Origin: Fragum whitleyi
Taxonomy: Eukaryota > Mollusca > Bivalvia > Cardiida > Cardiidae
Length of the DNA: 64,000 nt
Assembly (NCBI GenBank): GCA_948146395.1
Contig: OX411556.1
Location: 5,245,083 to 5,309,082, forward strand
Direction: 5' to 3'
This document shows positions 13,201-28,200 of this stretch, piece after piece. Made by a program: the position numbers and the translations under genes. Each line of letters starts with the position of its first letter. The stretch's first letter is position 1. The notes under the pieces were generated by a model, which had not been told where the DNA came from, made no database searches, and saw only the letters and a list, made by a program, of their open reading frames with translations.

Positions 13201-16200
13201 TTTCAGTGCAACTCCAGAGAAACATTCACGGATGTTTTCTACCTGTAGTGTCAAAGACTGGGATGTGTCACTCAATCTGGGCATTGCTACATGTCTATCT
13301 GAAAATCCACAGGTAAAATGAACTAATCTTCTTTATTCTATTACTCCAATCAAATTCCTTAACCCTAAAAACTTCATTATTGAGCTTGTAAGAAAGCTTT
13401 GATATTTATAAAGTCCATTAACAACTTGTCTACAGACATGAAACTACAACAAACGGTGAAAAGAAAGGAAATATGACTTCCTTTGATTTTAAATACAAGC
13501 ACATTATGATGATTTGACAGAACACCAGAAAAAATATAAATATGAACAAAAAGTGACCACTTGTGTCGCTGTCACTCAGGGTTAAATCACCTTAAGTTGT
13601 CATGTTTTTAATGTTCCATTGAATCTCATCCTGTGTCTCTATCACAGCCAACATTTCATTAAGTTTGCGGTAACAAACAAGTAGAGAGTGGAGAGGAATG
13701 AGATTGTGTTTTCATTTACCATTAAATCTAATATTGTGTTTCTATTACAGCCAACATTTCCTCAAGTCTGTGGTAACAAACAAGTAGAGAGTGGAGAGGA
13801 ATGAGATTGTGTTTTCATTTACCATTAAATCTAATACTGTGTTTCTATTTCAGCCAACATTTCCATAAGTGTGGTAACAAACAAGTAGAGAGGGGAGAAG
13901 AATATGATTGTGTTACCATTAAATCTAATCTTGTGTTTCTATTACAGCCAACATTTCCTCAAGTGTGTTGTAACAAACAAGTAGAGAGGGGAGAAGAATG
14001 TGATTGTGTTACCATTAAATCTAATCTTGTGTTTCTATTACAGCCAACATTTCCTCAAGTGTGTGGTAACAAACAAGTAGAGAGGGGAGAAGAATGTGAT
14101 TGTGGGGACCCAGAGGTATGTAGAGCATAACACTACATGATTAAGGTACTTTGTTAGTTTTGTTTGTTTGTATGGGGTTTTAGGCAGCTTTCAACAATCT
14201 GTAAGTTATACCCTAGATGCTGGAGCACCAAAATGTGGATTCCTGGTAATTCTCACACCAGTACTAATATGAAAAAGGCAAAGCCTCAAAACGATCGCAG
14301 TCTACAATTATTGTGTGTTTTTTTTTGTTTTTTTTTTAAATGTATTCCAACTGCTTACCACTCTTTTAGATAATGAATTGAATTTTAATTAGTGTTCTTT
14401 CTTCAATTTGCAGAAGTAATCTTTTATTTCGAATTCAAATATTCTTAATTTGTACCAGCAATTCTTTTTTAAACTATTTAATGAATTGCTAAACATTTAG
14501 CATTTAGTTCGCAAAAATGACACATAATTCAAAAGACCAAATGGTGACACATTTTTCAGAACTATTTCAATAAAACCATTCATATACACTAATATCTCAC
14601 TTTTTAAGATGAAAATAAAATGCCTTGTCATACAGAATATTCGTTTAAATATCTTAAACAGACATTGTAACTGATAATCAAACAAGAGGACCATGATGGT
14701 CCTAGATCACCAACCTTAGTCTCTTTGAACCCTTTGAAAGTCACATCAATTAAATAGGCAGAAGATAATAGAAAACCAATTTTCATGAAGTTTATGCAAA
14801 AGAAATGGCTGGCCTCAAGAGAGTAAATATGAAAATAATCATAAAGACCCCTTTCCCTGTGATATGGCATGGATCTTTCCCATTTTAAATATGGTTCATC
14901 CTTGTGACCTGGCCAACATTCTGATCAAGTTTCAAGAAGATTGGGCCATATTTATGGCCTCTAGAGTGTAAACAAGAAAATTATCATTAAAGCCCCTTTT
15001 CCTGTGATATGGCATGGATCCTTCCCATTTTCAATTGGGCTCATCCTTGTGACCTGACCAACTTTCTGACCAAGTTTCATGAAGATTGGGTATTATTTAT
15101 GGCCTCTAGAGTGTAAACACTTAAATTGTTGATGCAATGATCACAAAAGCTCACCTTGAGCACAATGTGCTCAGGTGAGCTAAAAAGGATCCTCTATTCA
15201 GGGAATTGAACCAAGGCTTGTCAAAACTAAATTTCCAGTAAAACTTTTTGTAAAGAACTAAACTCACATTTTTCTATTGAGACAAACCTGGAAATGCTTT
15301 TAATGTTGAAACCATTGAACAAATGTTGGAGTTACTTGTCTCTGCTAGCAAAAATCAAAATAAACCCCGCCCTGCCATGCTCATGTTTAGCAAACAATTT
15401 AGGCAGAGAGTCACCCAAGGAACATTCTGGTAAAGTTTCATTGAAATTGGTCCAATGGTTTTGAAGAAGATCTTTAAAGATTTCAAAGTGAAAAAATGCC
15501 ACTCCCTGCCATGCCCATATTCAAAATTTTTTTAACTATTTTTGAAGTGGGTCACCCAAGGAACATTTCAACCAAGTTTCAAGAAAAACCATTACTTGGT
15601 TTTGGAGGAGATGTTGTTTAAAAAAAACATTTACGCACACACAGACGGACAGATGGACGGTCAACCGCAATGACAATAGCTCGCTGGCCTTTGGCCAGAA
15701 GGGCTAAAAATTAGTTTTATTCCTAAATGAAAACAATTTTGAGCACACAGCTATTTCTTATGCTTGTGCAAAAGGTAGAATCTGTTTTATAATGGAGAAA
15801 TTCTTCCAATTTTGCTTCATGGTATTTAATTATAAGATATGAAGAGATTTTTTTTTCAATTTCATGAAGTAATAAAACTAAAAACCGGATCAAAATCATG
15901 TATGAATCTGCATGGAATATTGATACAGGGTGATTTGGTTTTTAGTTTCATACCTAAATGAAATTGAAAAATACTCTGTTCATCTCTGCCATGCCCTTAT
16001 TTATGGACCCATCAAAATTTAGCAAAGTATGTTTGTGGAGTGTCACCCAAGGAACATTCTAGTTAAGTTTCATTGAAATCAGCTTGAAAGTTCAGAAGAT
16101 GTTGTTCAAAGTTTTCGGGCTCAAAATAAGCCATGCCATGCTCATATTCATGGACCAATGAAAATTTTGGGATCATTTTTTGAAGCGGGTTACCAAAGGA

Positions 16201-19200
16201 ATCTCTAATATAAAGTTTCATTGAAATCAGCTCTGTGGTTCAGGAGGATATGTCGTTCAAAGATTTTAAAGTGAAAAATGCCCTACCCTAACATACCCAT
16301 ATTTATAGGCCAATCAGAATTTTGTGAAAAATTTTTTTAAAGGGTCACCAAAGGAACATTTTGGCAAATTTTCATTGAAATTGGCCTTGTGGTTCAGGAT
16401 AAGAAGAAGATTTTATGATTGTTGATGAAGGATGACAGACAATGCGCAACAGACCCAGTGCAATCCTAAAAGCCCCCTTTGAGCATGAAGTGCTCCGGTG
16501 AGCTAAAAAGGAATTTCCAGTCTATTCTGCGGGGCATCTTCTGCCGCACTGTGGTATTCACAGGGTTGCATGTGATAAACAAGTTTTCAATGAAAAGTAT
16601 TCCATCACAAAACACCCTTTTTTCCACAAAAATAGCATCAAAAGTCTTTAATAGCAGCATTGGCAAGTTAAAACATAGACGATCAGATGACTGATAAAAT
16701 ATAATCCTTTTTTTCCTCCAAAATCCATTGTTAACTTCTCATTTTCCAACGTTGTATTGCTGAAATTGTACCATACACTCCGAAGGGTCACGATCAAGAT
16801 GGACTCTAAAACGCCACAAATTGACCGCTATCCCCAGGCTGTGCAGGCCGATCTGGATCCTGGTAATTATCATCCAATGCACGGTCTATGCAGCTTGGGA
16901 GGGGTCTACCTGAAATAATTCTTGTTTGTTCTGTCTATGACTGATTGTTCCTCTCTGAACTAATCAGTACACAAATATTGGCTCTTCTTGTATCCATTCA
17001 TCCATCCCCAATATATTAAATATATTGAAAATCTCATTTTTCCTAAATTTTAGATTTCCAACGTTGGTTTTTTTTGCCTAAAAAAGAACATGTATTAAAC
17101 TATTAACTGGCGGATGGACTGCATAAGACTAAACATGCACTGAAGTTCTAGATCATGCAGAGAGTTGCAGGTGTCTGGTGAAGATCATCCACTCCTGGCT
17201 TTGTGCGAACTGGAATGGAAAACCTGAAAAAAAAACTCTGTACTGTTCTGTATCCAGTTGAATGTGTTCTTTTGTTTTTGATTTTCCCGTGCTTCCAACA
17301 TGCATATCCAATAGAACTGTATGGAAATTTGTTGAAATCCGGGATTATACCTTGTAAATATTGTCCCTTACTATTTATTTATTTATTTATTTATTATTTA
17401 TTTATTATGAGGATGAGTATCTCAACTCCTTTTGGCTGTAACTGCTTCATCTTCATTTGAATTGTACCTTTTCCTCTCCAATACTGTCTAAATACAATAA
17501 AACAGATGTTCTAAGCTTTTGTAATGAAAGAATAGACCAGATTTCATTTTATGCATATTTTTCAGAAATGTTAAGAGCCTTTATGGTGGGTCCCCTTATG
17601 AGTTTCCCCTTTTCTAAAAATAGAACTGTTTATTTTATTTTTATTTTTGAGTGGTCAGCAATACATGTTCTACTACCAAATGTGTCTATTGCAGACCCTC
17701 AATATAAACGTTCCCACAAATAATTTGTTATGAGCATTATTTTTGTATCAAAAGTACAACAATCAGTCACCTACACAAACCATATCGCTCACCTACAGAA
17801 ACCAAATATTTCAGAAGCAATGTTACAATGTTAAAACAAGGTTGTGTACACTAATCTAAGTACACATAATTCCATCACTTACTTATGGTACTATACTTTA
17901 AAGCCATAGTACTCAGGTACATGAATAAAACAATGCATAGCCTGGGACCCCACTGTATCAATCTACAAAGCATTAAGTGATAAATGCAATGATAATAATT
18001 GATCTTGCCTAAATTAGAAAATATGTCCACATGGTATTATGTTTTGTCTTCCCAAAAAGCACAAAATAGTAGTCGCAACACAATTATTTGGCACAAGAAT
18101 GCAAACAGCAGGCATCCATACTAAAATTAGTGAATTGTGAAGTCACTCCATTGTATCAATGTATTATGAGAAGTAATGCCAAAACTTACGATACAGAGAC
18201 CCACTAAGACCAAGATGATTGAATTTACATAGAATGCAACGTTTTTTAGGGATAACGATAGTTCTTTTTCAGGAAATAATAATTTTCTATCACTTTCAAA
18301 ATCTTTTTTGCTACCACTAGTTCTGAAATTTCTACAAGAACAATTTTACCATGATGTTTGTGAATGAAGACAAAAACATACCATCATTCTAATATTTATT
18401 AACATTAAAGGCAATTTAAGTTTCTGGTGGCCTAGTAATTTATGTAAACCCTGGAAAGGTAGCATTTGGATGTAAATATCCCAAAATCTGTTAATAGATC
18501 GATACAGTGGATAGATCGATACAATGAGGTTTGAGTATACTCCTTGACCCTAATACCGGTGGTCTTAATGCAAAATGTCTGTATTTTATAATCTCTTGGT
18601 CTTTTCTTGGATTATTTTATGTCATCTCATAGGCAAATCATTCCTCAATCATAATCAGTACTTTTGTTTCTAGGAAAATCCATTTAAAAAGTATAGTTTG
18701 TTTTTAAATAACATGACCCTAAAGATTTCCCGGAACTACTTTTGTACCAATTACCGGTGTACCTACGAAAACCTACAAAGTTCACAAATTACAAAACCTT
18801 TCAGAGACCTTTAAAACCTTATACACAGACTTTGACCTATTTGGATGCAATCCATCATATCTCCTGTGGCAAAAATTGCCTAACTTAAGCTTAACTAAAG
18901 AACAAAATACAACACCATGTCTAAACTTTACTTTCTTCTGCAAAATAGTTAAATTGAATGATGGATGTCATCTAATAAAAAAAGGGATCTAGCAGGGACC
19001 AACCTAGTTTAATTCTTGCAGAAAATAGATCAACTAAAATTTTGAAACATTGTCTAAACTATTTCTTTATTGGAATATCAAAATTCATTACTACACCGGT
19101 AATTGGTATGCCCCGGTAATAGGGTATCTGAGCATATACTTATTTAATATAAATGCTTATAATTACAAATTTTGCAATCTTAACACTTTTATACACAATT

Positions 19201-22200
19201 CTTTAATCCACATGCACAAACTCCATGCGGTTCATGTGTTCAATTACAAGCACTGGCTTGCTAAAGCGTAGAAACAATGATCCGGGTTGATGATTGTTCT
19301 CAAACAATCTCTAGGTAATCACGGATAATCACACTTACAACAAAAGAATTAAAAAAATAATTTTCCCCTGAATAGAACCAAATTTTATATACACAACTAT
19401 TTATCTTTACATCTGTATAAAATATATTGAAACCGAGTTGACCATGCCTAGTTTTGTTGCCTATTGGGTCGAGACAAAAAGGGGCCGAGTTGACTGGTCA
19501 CCTGCAAAATTACCTTGAAACATGACATGGCTCTAAGTTCATTTGTTCGGAGGCAAGGTTAATTGATATTTTGATAAATCAATGCTTGTTTGTATTTATG
19601 AATAGAATAGATCAGACTCAGAACTTGTTTGAATAGAAAAGAATACCCCCACCCACCCTGACAACAACCTTGGCAACCAATATCAGTGATAGATTTGGTG
19701 GGTTGGCTAGCCTAAAATAAAAGCCTCAGCTTGCGGATGGTGTTACCGAACACATTTCAAAACCAATTAACCAAAAATTATACCCGTTACATTTAAACTA
19801 AGGAAAAACCTGAGAGATTTCGATAAAATTTACCTGAGTCGAGGATGACAGGAAGTTAGATGTTGTTGACATTTCGAGAGGTGAATATTCCCGATTAAAA
19901 TCTGACGCAATTATTCAATATTTTATATCCCTTCGAAGAGGAAAAAAATACATAAAGTAAGAGTGTATCTAAATTTCCTCTTAGATTTTTATTTTGGCAT
20001 TTTCATACTTTAAAATCGCATTATAAGCCAATCAAATCGCTTGCTCCGGCGCCCTTACCGAAAAAATCACAATATTTTTTTTGAACTGGTACTCCGATGT
20101 CTTTGAGTATCGATAGATCTAGGGGCAGTAACCCAGTCAATATTTTTTTTCGCATAGTAAAAATGATGGGTCGGGTCTAAATCACCCTTTTGATAAATCG
20201 TCTAAAAAAACCACAAAAAAAACGGTACTACCGCGAAACGATCTTTGATCGTGTCTGCGATCGTTATAATTACATTGTCTCCAGCCTCCAGCTATCCCAC
20301 ATAGGTCTATGATTATTGACCCTTTGGTGAGAGACAAATAGAGGAAAAAGATGAGTGCCACCTTCTCGGATCAAACCCGGGACCTTTTAAATGATAGTCT
20401 GATTTGCTACCACTGTGCCATGATACTGGTTCTTTTGTAATTTCTCCTCAATACAATCAACAATGCTTGAGTGACCTATTCTTTTTTGTGACCACATTTA
20501 TTTTAGCAACCATCATTAAAAGTTCCTTCACAATAAACAAAATCTCTGAAAAAGTGATTGTTCTTCATTGCAAAATGTATATTGGGTTGTCCTCTAAGTA
20601 TTTACTTAACACAAGTTATAGTGTATGATAATACTGAAAGTTCTATGGCATGGTTAGTATTTATTATTCCTGCCTGAATTCTCCTATGCATGTACATATA
20701 GGTAGAATTTAGGAGACAGAGAGCACACTATGCTTAATCATTTCACTTAGGTATTTCCACAATATTTAACTTTTAGAAGCAATATTTAAACCTTCTCATG
20801 ATGAATAGAAAACTTTGATAAAATAGCATAAAATTCAAAGTGCTAAAACCACTGAATGCATTAATTGTGAGTTATAATCTATTTTGAAAGTGTAATTTGA
20901 TGAATTCTTCTGCTTTGAAAAGGTAAATCAGGTAGTAAAGACAAAGATCAGGCTGCACATATGTTCAGGCTGATCTTGGTCTTTATCTCATGCAAAAGCA
21001 GGAATATTCAGGGTTTAGCAAGATAAGGGGTAAGATTTGATAACTTTCTCATATCCAGGATTGTGCCAAAACAGACCCGTGTTGTGACCCTTATACCTGT
21101 TTGTTGAAGTATTGGGCTGACTGTAGAACTGGAGAATGTTGTCATAACTGTACTGTAAGTAGAGGATTATCATTCGACATTGAAATGGTTTTATTATACC
21201 ACCTAATTATGAAGTATAGGGGGGTATATTGGTTTCACCACATCTGTCTTTCCCTCCACCTGCATGTTTGTAGACCTGTTTACTTCGGGACTCTACCTCA
21301 AGAATAAAGTGACCTAGAATCATGACACTTTATACGATATGTTGTTGACCATGACCCTAGTTCTGGCCCTATTGTTTTTGGTTCACAAAGGTCAAGGTCA
21401 TAATTGAACTTTGTCTGAAACTGTTAAAGGAAAAGGGATGAAGCACTGGTGAGGTGTATTTGTGTGCTTTGAGATAGATCTAGTTTTGTTCCTGAATTAT
21501 AAAATTGTTATCGCATACCTTGCTTGCCATTTAATGTGTAGAGTATTTACTAGCCAAGCTAATATGACCTTAGATATGGGAGTCAAATAACCCAGTTAGG
21601 AAAAATTTAAATTGATAGATTTCAAAATTTAGATTAATCTAAACTAAGTAAACTTAAGATAGAATTTCAATTCATGTTCATAACATGCTTTTCGATGATT
21701 AGTCACTCAATTTTCTTGAAGTATAATATAGGATTAATTCATGTTTTTGAGGGCGTTAACATTTTGCGGAGACTGGAAAAATGAATAAATGCAGGGGTGT
21801 TTTGCACAAGGGTGTTAAAGCATTTTGAGGGTCTCTGCAAATGTTAACGCCCGCAATAAATGTGAATTGATGCTACTATTGCGTAAAAGGAAGGACAGTA
21901 GTATTAAAGCAAACAGAGATTGCAAAAAGGAGTGCTTTAAAACTAGCTTCATATCCATTAATTTGCCAGAAAAATTATGTTAAGCATTGCACCAGCTTAA
22001 AAAATTTAAGACATCAAAACTGATAAAGTGTAAAGGCCAATACAGAGGATAGTTAAGTTAAAAAAAAGCTGGCTGTTAAAGGTATGTGAATTTATTTAAT
22101 AATCCATGTTTTCTCACATTAACACCCAGGTTTTGTTCATTAACATATGCCTATAACGACCAAAAAACATACATCTTATACGATAATTATTCTTTATTTC

Positions 22201-25200
22201 AGTATCTGTCCTCAGAGTATATGTGTAGAGGTCAATCTTCTGATTGTGATATACCGGAATTCTGTACTGGAGAAAGTGGCCAGGTATTGTGAAATTAGCA
22301 AAAAATTAAATGAAGAACAGGGCTACAGATACAGAGGGTATTTGGGATTTCAAATCAAAATATTTTTATAAAACTTGAACAAATCCTATGTTGTAGGTCC
22401 TCATTGGAATCGTCTTGTCAAGACGATTCAAATGAGTACCAACAACATAGGGTTTCATAGAGAAACAAAGATTTTTGTAATTGCAATACCCCCTCTTATC
22501 TGTCCCTCTGAATAAACTCATGAACAGAACCAAACTTGAATAAAAGCTTAAAATTACCAATTGCTTGAAGCCTTTTAGTTCATGCAGATACTTGGGTCAT
22601 CTGTCAAGGTCATCTTTCATTTTCAAACATCTTACCCCTTTCAAACATGCAATTGGTATTAGAGTTGAAGAACTCAATGAGCTAGTAATCTAAATTATTA
22701 AAACTTATCATCCTACAAGGTAATGACCTTAAAAGAGAAATCAACTGTTAAAGGTTGAGATTTTAGTTTTGTATTTTACTACCAGATACTGTAACTTGCC
22801 ATTACTTGAAGCTCTTTACACAAAAAGCAATGCTTATAATGAATTGATGGATCAGCTTGAAACAATTGTAACTGCCAATAAAGATAATTCTCTGTTTTGG
22901 AAGCAACCCATTTCATGAAGCAATTCACTGTTTTCATGAAAGGATGAATTACTGTTATGCTATTTCAGTGTCCACCAAATAACTATGCCAAAGATGGGCA
23001 TGCATGTAACAACAACACCGGGTACTGTATGGGAGGAATTTGTCCTACATTGGATCAACAGTGTCAACATATATGGGGAGATGGTAAATACTTTGTTTGT
23101 TGAAAAAAAATAAATTTTTGGTTTTTAGATAAAACTATTCTAAGTGGTTAGATTCATGAAGACATTTTAATAGTTTGCACGTACCACAATCTAGTATACA
23201 CATCATTTGATTCTTGGGCCAAATGCAAGTCAAAGTTCTTGAAAATTGTTAGTTTACTGTAAACGGGGTAATTTTGGGGGTGGTTTTATTTTGGCTATAT
23301 TGGCGGTCAAGCTAAAATGCGCCAAAATTAATCCACCGCCAATATTTGTCATTATTAAATCAGAAATTCTCAACTATGATTGATATGAAATCTATACTTT
23401 TTAGTCAATGTTAATTAAATTTATATCAAAGATATGCAGACCATACTTATTATTATGCTGACATCATTGACATTTTGACGGGTCAGTGCAATACTATTGT
23501 AAGTGCCTATAAATTATAGGCACTTACAATAGTATTGCACTGATCCCTCAATTTCAAGATTCCAGATTCAAGTTGGTTGTTACATTTAAATGAAAATCAC
23601 AGCGAAAAAGTGTGAAAAACTTATACATGTGTTAAAACTGTAACAAAAGGTGTGAAATCAAACTATTGTCAAGTTTGTAGAACTTCAGAACTCTAGAAAT
23701 TGCATTTCTTTAACTTACGTTTTTTTAAACGATGAAAAAATGTAAAATATAGATAAAGAGTTTAATTTAGGCATTAAACTAAGATGCGCCAATATAAATC
23801 ATTCCAATAAATCGTAACCGAAAAACCGCCAAATGTGGACACCGCCAATATAAAGCCGTTTACAGTTATTCATTTATGTCTCATTAATATTCTCTAACCA
23901 TGTACTATTGACAAAGAGACATGTTTACCACAAGATCCATATAAATATATAATACGTACTTAGTGTTCTGTATGAGAAAAAATATCTAACAAGGTTGGGA
24001 GAATTGATCAATGTCGAGGCTCAATTTTCACAACCGAGTTAGATATTTTTTCATAGAATACACTAGGTAGGTACATGTATTATATTTATCTTATAACCCA
24101 TGTTTGCCTTGTTTTCGTCGATGTTTCTAACTGAAATGCAAGTTTCAAAAAATAACTGCATTATATCATTGTTTTAAAAATAACTATGTGATATCATAAA
24201 AAATATCATATGGGATGTTATCATATGGATAACTGTTTAGTTATAGGATAATTATAAATATGTGTAGTACCTCCCATGAGAATCACAAATAAATGTGAAA
24301 TGTAGTTTTGACAAAATATTGGTAAAGGAGTAAAGGAAAAGGTAGATTTCAATTTCAGTGCTTATTTTCAAACCATATTAAATGTGGTTTAATACTGATG
24401 CAATATTTTTAGATGCTGAGAGAGCTGATATTCAATGTTTTGAGAGATTTAATCCTACTGGTAACTTCAATGGTCATTGTGGTAAAGATGAGAAAACCAA
24501 CTCCTATGCTGAATGTCTACCTGAGTAAGTATACAAATATTGCTTAAGAGATTTAATCCTACTGGTAACTTTAATGGCCATTGTGGTAAAGATGGGAAAA
24601 CCAACTCTTATGCTGAATGTCTACCTGAGTAAGTATACAAATATTGCTTAAGAGATTTAATCCTACTGGTAACTTTAATGGCCATTGTGGTAAAGATGAG
24701 AAAACCAACTCTTATGCTGAATGTCTACCTGAGTAAGTATACAAATATTGCTTAAGAGATTTAATCCTACTGGTAACTTTAATGGCCATTGTGGTAAAGA
24801 TGAGAAAACCAACTCTTATGCTGAATGTCTACCTGAGTAAGTATACAAATATTGCTTAAGAGATTTAATCCTACTGGTAACTTTAATGGTCATTGTGGTA
24901 AAGATGAGAAAACCAACTCTTATGCTGAATGTCTACCTGAGTAAGTATACAAATATTGCTTAAGAGATTTAATCCTACTGGTAACTTTAATGGCCATTGT
25001 GGTAAAGATGAGAAAACCAACTCTTATGCTGAATGTCTACCTGAGTAAGTATACAAATATTGCTTAAGAGATTTAATCCTACTGGTAACTTTAATGGTCA
25101 TTGTGGTAAAGATGAAAAGACCAACTCTTATGCTGAATGTCTGCCTGAGTAAGTATTCAAATGTTGCTTAAGAGATTTAATCCTACTGGTAACTTTAATG

Positions 25201-28200
25201 GTCATTGTGGTAAAGATGAAAAGACCAACTCTTATGCTGAATGTCTGCCTGAGTAAGTATTCAAATGTTTATACCAAGTAAGCCATTTTAAATGGGATGG
25301 GTATGAATCTTACTAGATTTTCTTAACTGTAGAAGTTTTGATAATATTCTCTGTATTTCATTCACTCTTTCCAATCCGATACACGAAAAAAAACCTTGAA
25401 CTTTTTAAAGCTCTATATCAGAGCCTAAGATTATAAGACTTTTTAAGCCCCAGCATCAAAAGATCTTGGGCATATTGTTTAACTGTTGTCTGTCTGTCAC
25501 AAAAAATGTAAAACATGCCAATTACTTCAAGGCTATTCAATAAACAACCCTCATATTTGGTATGTTGATAGATCTCAATGATATGCATCTACAAATACCA
25601 AGGTCAAATTCATGTGACAAGATCAAGGCCACCTGTCACGGTCATTTTTTTTAAATAAATGCTGTTTTGGATAGCTTTTGTGTTTTACAAACACATCTTG
25701 TTTTTATGTGTGTGTGATGTTTTTTTTTTTTGTTTTCACAAAATTTGAAAGTTATTTAATTTCAAAGATATATAAAAGAATTATTTGGATAAAAATAAGT
25801 AGAATTGTAGAATTCAATAGTTTAGCAATTCAATCTCATCATTTTTAAAGTGTTTTTGAGCTTTTAAGAACAAAAAAAAAATCAAGCAATTGTTCCAACT
25901 TTTATTTTGAATGATTATCATCTGAGAACAAAAGTCTTTTATGATTTTCTCATTTTATTCTTTCATTTCAGTGATGTACAATGTGGACTCATACACTGTT
26001 CAGGTGGTAACAAACAGCCTTTCTTTGGACCAGACAAAGATTGTTCTAAAACAACATTTTCTTCAAATGGCAAAGAGTTTGAATGCAAGTAAGTATATAC
26101 TGAGTTGCTCGTTATTATTGTTTATTTAATTGATAGCTCAGTGCAAAACGGTTGTAACTGCCTTTATGTTTATTGGCAGTTACAACTGTTGTGCAGTGAG
26201 CCATTGAAATGCCTATTTTGTAAAGCCCACTTGTAGTGTTCAAGACAGAGTTGTTACCATGACATTAAGTTGTTTGTGAGTTCTTGTGTCCAGCCTATTT
26301 TTCAGGACCCTTTACAACACCCCAACCCCTCTTCAACTCCCAAAACTGTGTATAAAGGAGTCAACTTGTTTGTTGGTCAGTCCATCGGTTGGTCGGATGC
26401 GCAGATTTCATTTAAAACTTACATGTGATCAGTATCAAGCAAGTGATATTTTTGTAATGATCCATTGACTTTTGACAGAGTAATGGATGTTTGATTGAAA
26501 ATGCTTTTTCATTATGGACAAGTGTTTGTAAGGTGGATATTAGTCTGTATTGCACAGTCTAGTTTTATTTGTTCTTAGTTGAATTGTCAAAAGCCCTCAC
26601 TGATTATTTAAAAATCATAAATGGGATTTATTTTAGCATTTACAGCATAATCTGTCTTCTTCTAAATACATGATAATCATTTTTATCACAACATTGTTTA
26701 TTTTTTATCAGGACAGTACATGGACCATCAACTCTAGAGTTACCCAATTTAGGACTGGTTTTAGATGGGACCAAATGTGGTAATGGCCTAGTGTGCATGA
26801 AAAGGAAGTGTGTGTCTCTAAGCAACCTGCCACCAATGGTGTGTCCAAGTTCTATAGTTGATGAACCATGCTCAGGACATGGAGTGAGTGATCTAGTATT
26901 AGCTATCATTTTACTGTGAATGGATTTAAACACTGTCTTATCCTTCTGAATTTATTATTTGTTTCAAATAGATTCATTTTTTTCTTTTAACAATAAAGTT
27001 ATAGCCTGGTTTTTTTTGACCCAAATCTGACCAAATCTGACCGCTGATACTAAGATGAATAAAAATCTGAATTTTCCTACCCGGCTTTGCACGTGCTTTC
27101 ATCGGAATCAATAACAAACAGTATTGAATGTAATATATTTGATAAAATATATTGGTAATTGTCAATTAAGCAGGGTTAATCACTGGAAATGAACCAAATT
27201 AAATTATTTTACTGGCCTAATGTGAAAAGGGAGTGTATGTTGATAAGCTTCCTATGACATGTCTGAGTTTTATACTAAATGCATTTTGCTCAGAACATGG
27301 GGTATGTAACATAAGACTTTAATTGTGTAACATAACCAGGGCCTTCCTCTGAAATCCTTTGAAGCTGTTCTTAAGTAGTATTTGGTAAAGTATCAACAAA
27401 TGAGACTAAAAACTGTTTGAATTGTTTTGTCAAGGTTTTTAAAGCAAAAATGCATTATCAATTTGTATGTACTCCTAAACTTCCTCAACTGTCATTCATT
27501 ATTTTAGAAATATTAAGAAAGCATTTTATAACCCAGGATTTTCTTCAACTTTAAAAACATATTTTCATTTTACACAATATTTTTCTGTAGCACTTTCATG
27601 TTATTTCTTTAATTTTTATGTGGCAATTGAAAACAGGCAAATATAAAAAGATTCTTAAAAGATTTCTCGAAATGTGTAAAAATTAGAACCTTTGAAAATT
27701 GCACCAAAATGTAAGGTATTAGGTATTTTTATAATACCTTACATTTTGGTACAATATTCAGAGCTTATAACATGATTAACTTTTTATTTAGGTCTGTACA
27801 AAGGAAGACACCTGTTTCTGTATGGAGGGATGGGGATCTGATGATTGTTCTGTCAAGGTCAATGTTTCCAAGGTCATATTGACTCTGGACATGCTTGTTA
27901 CCACAACAATACCTAGAACAACAACAGCACTGCCAGAACCAATCAGAGTGATCCCGCTTAATGTGACATACCCGACTGGTACCCCGGCACCATCAGATTT
28001 GTCCTCATCAGCTGTTGTACAAGGTAAGTGAGCCTGGAGCCAGCATCGGTCTTAATTTTGATCTTTCTATCAGATTTTTATCAAATCTTGTGATTGAATG
28101 TAAGCTTTAATTGGAAGATTTATATAAGGAGACATTCACTATTATTCATGTCAATTTTAGTTATGATGTGTTGTCAAAATATAGCTACAACATAAGTTAG

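Noticed and set aside
13801..14130. 109-residue ORF as a separate gene
   Set aside because: It is read-through of the disintegrin acceptor copies and intervening intron pieces; only copies 4-5 are relevant, as a possible splice variant.
24443..25268. Regular array that could be mistaken for CRISPR
   Set aside because: The units are 104-bp exon copies without spacers, in a eukaryotic intron.
26640..26933. 97-residue minus-strand ORF
   Set aside because: It lies antisense to ADAM exon m, which has clear family motifs and splice sites.
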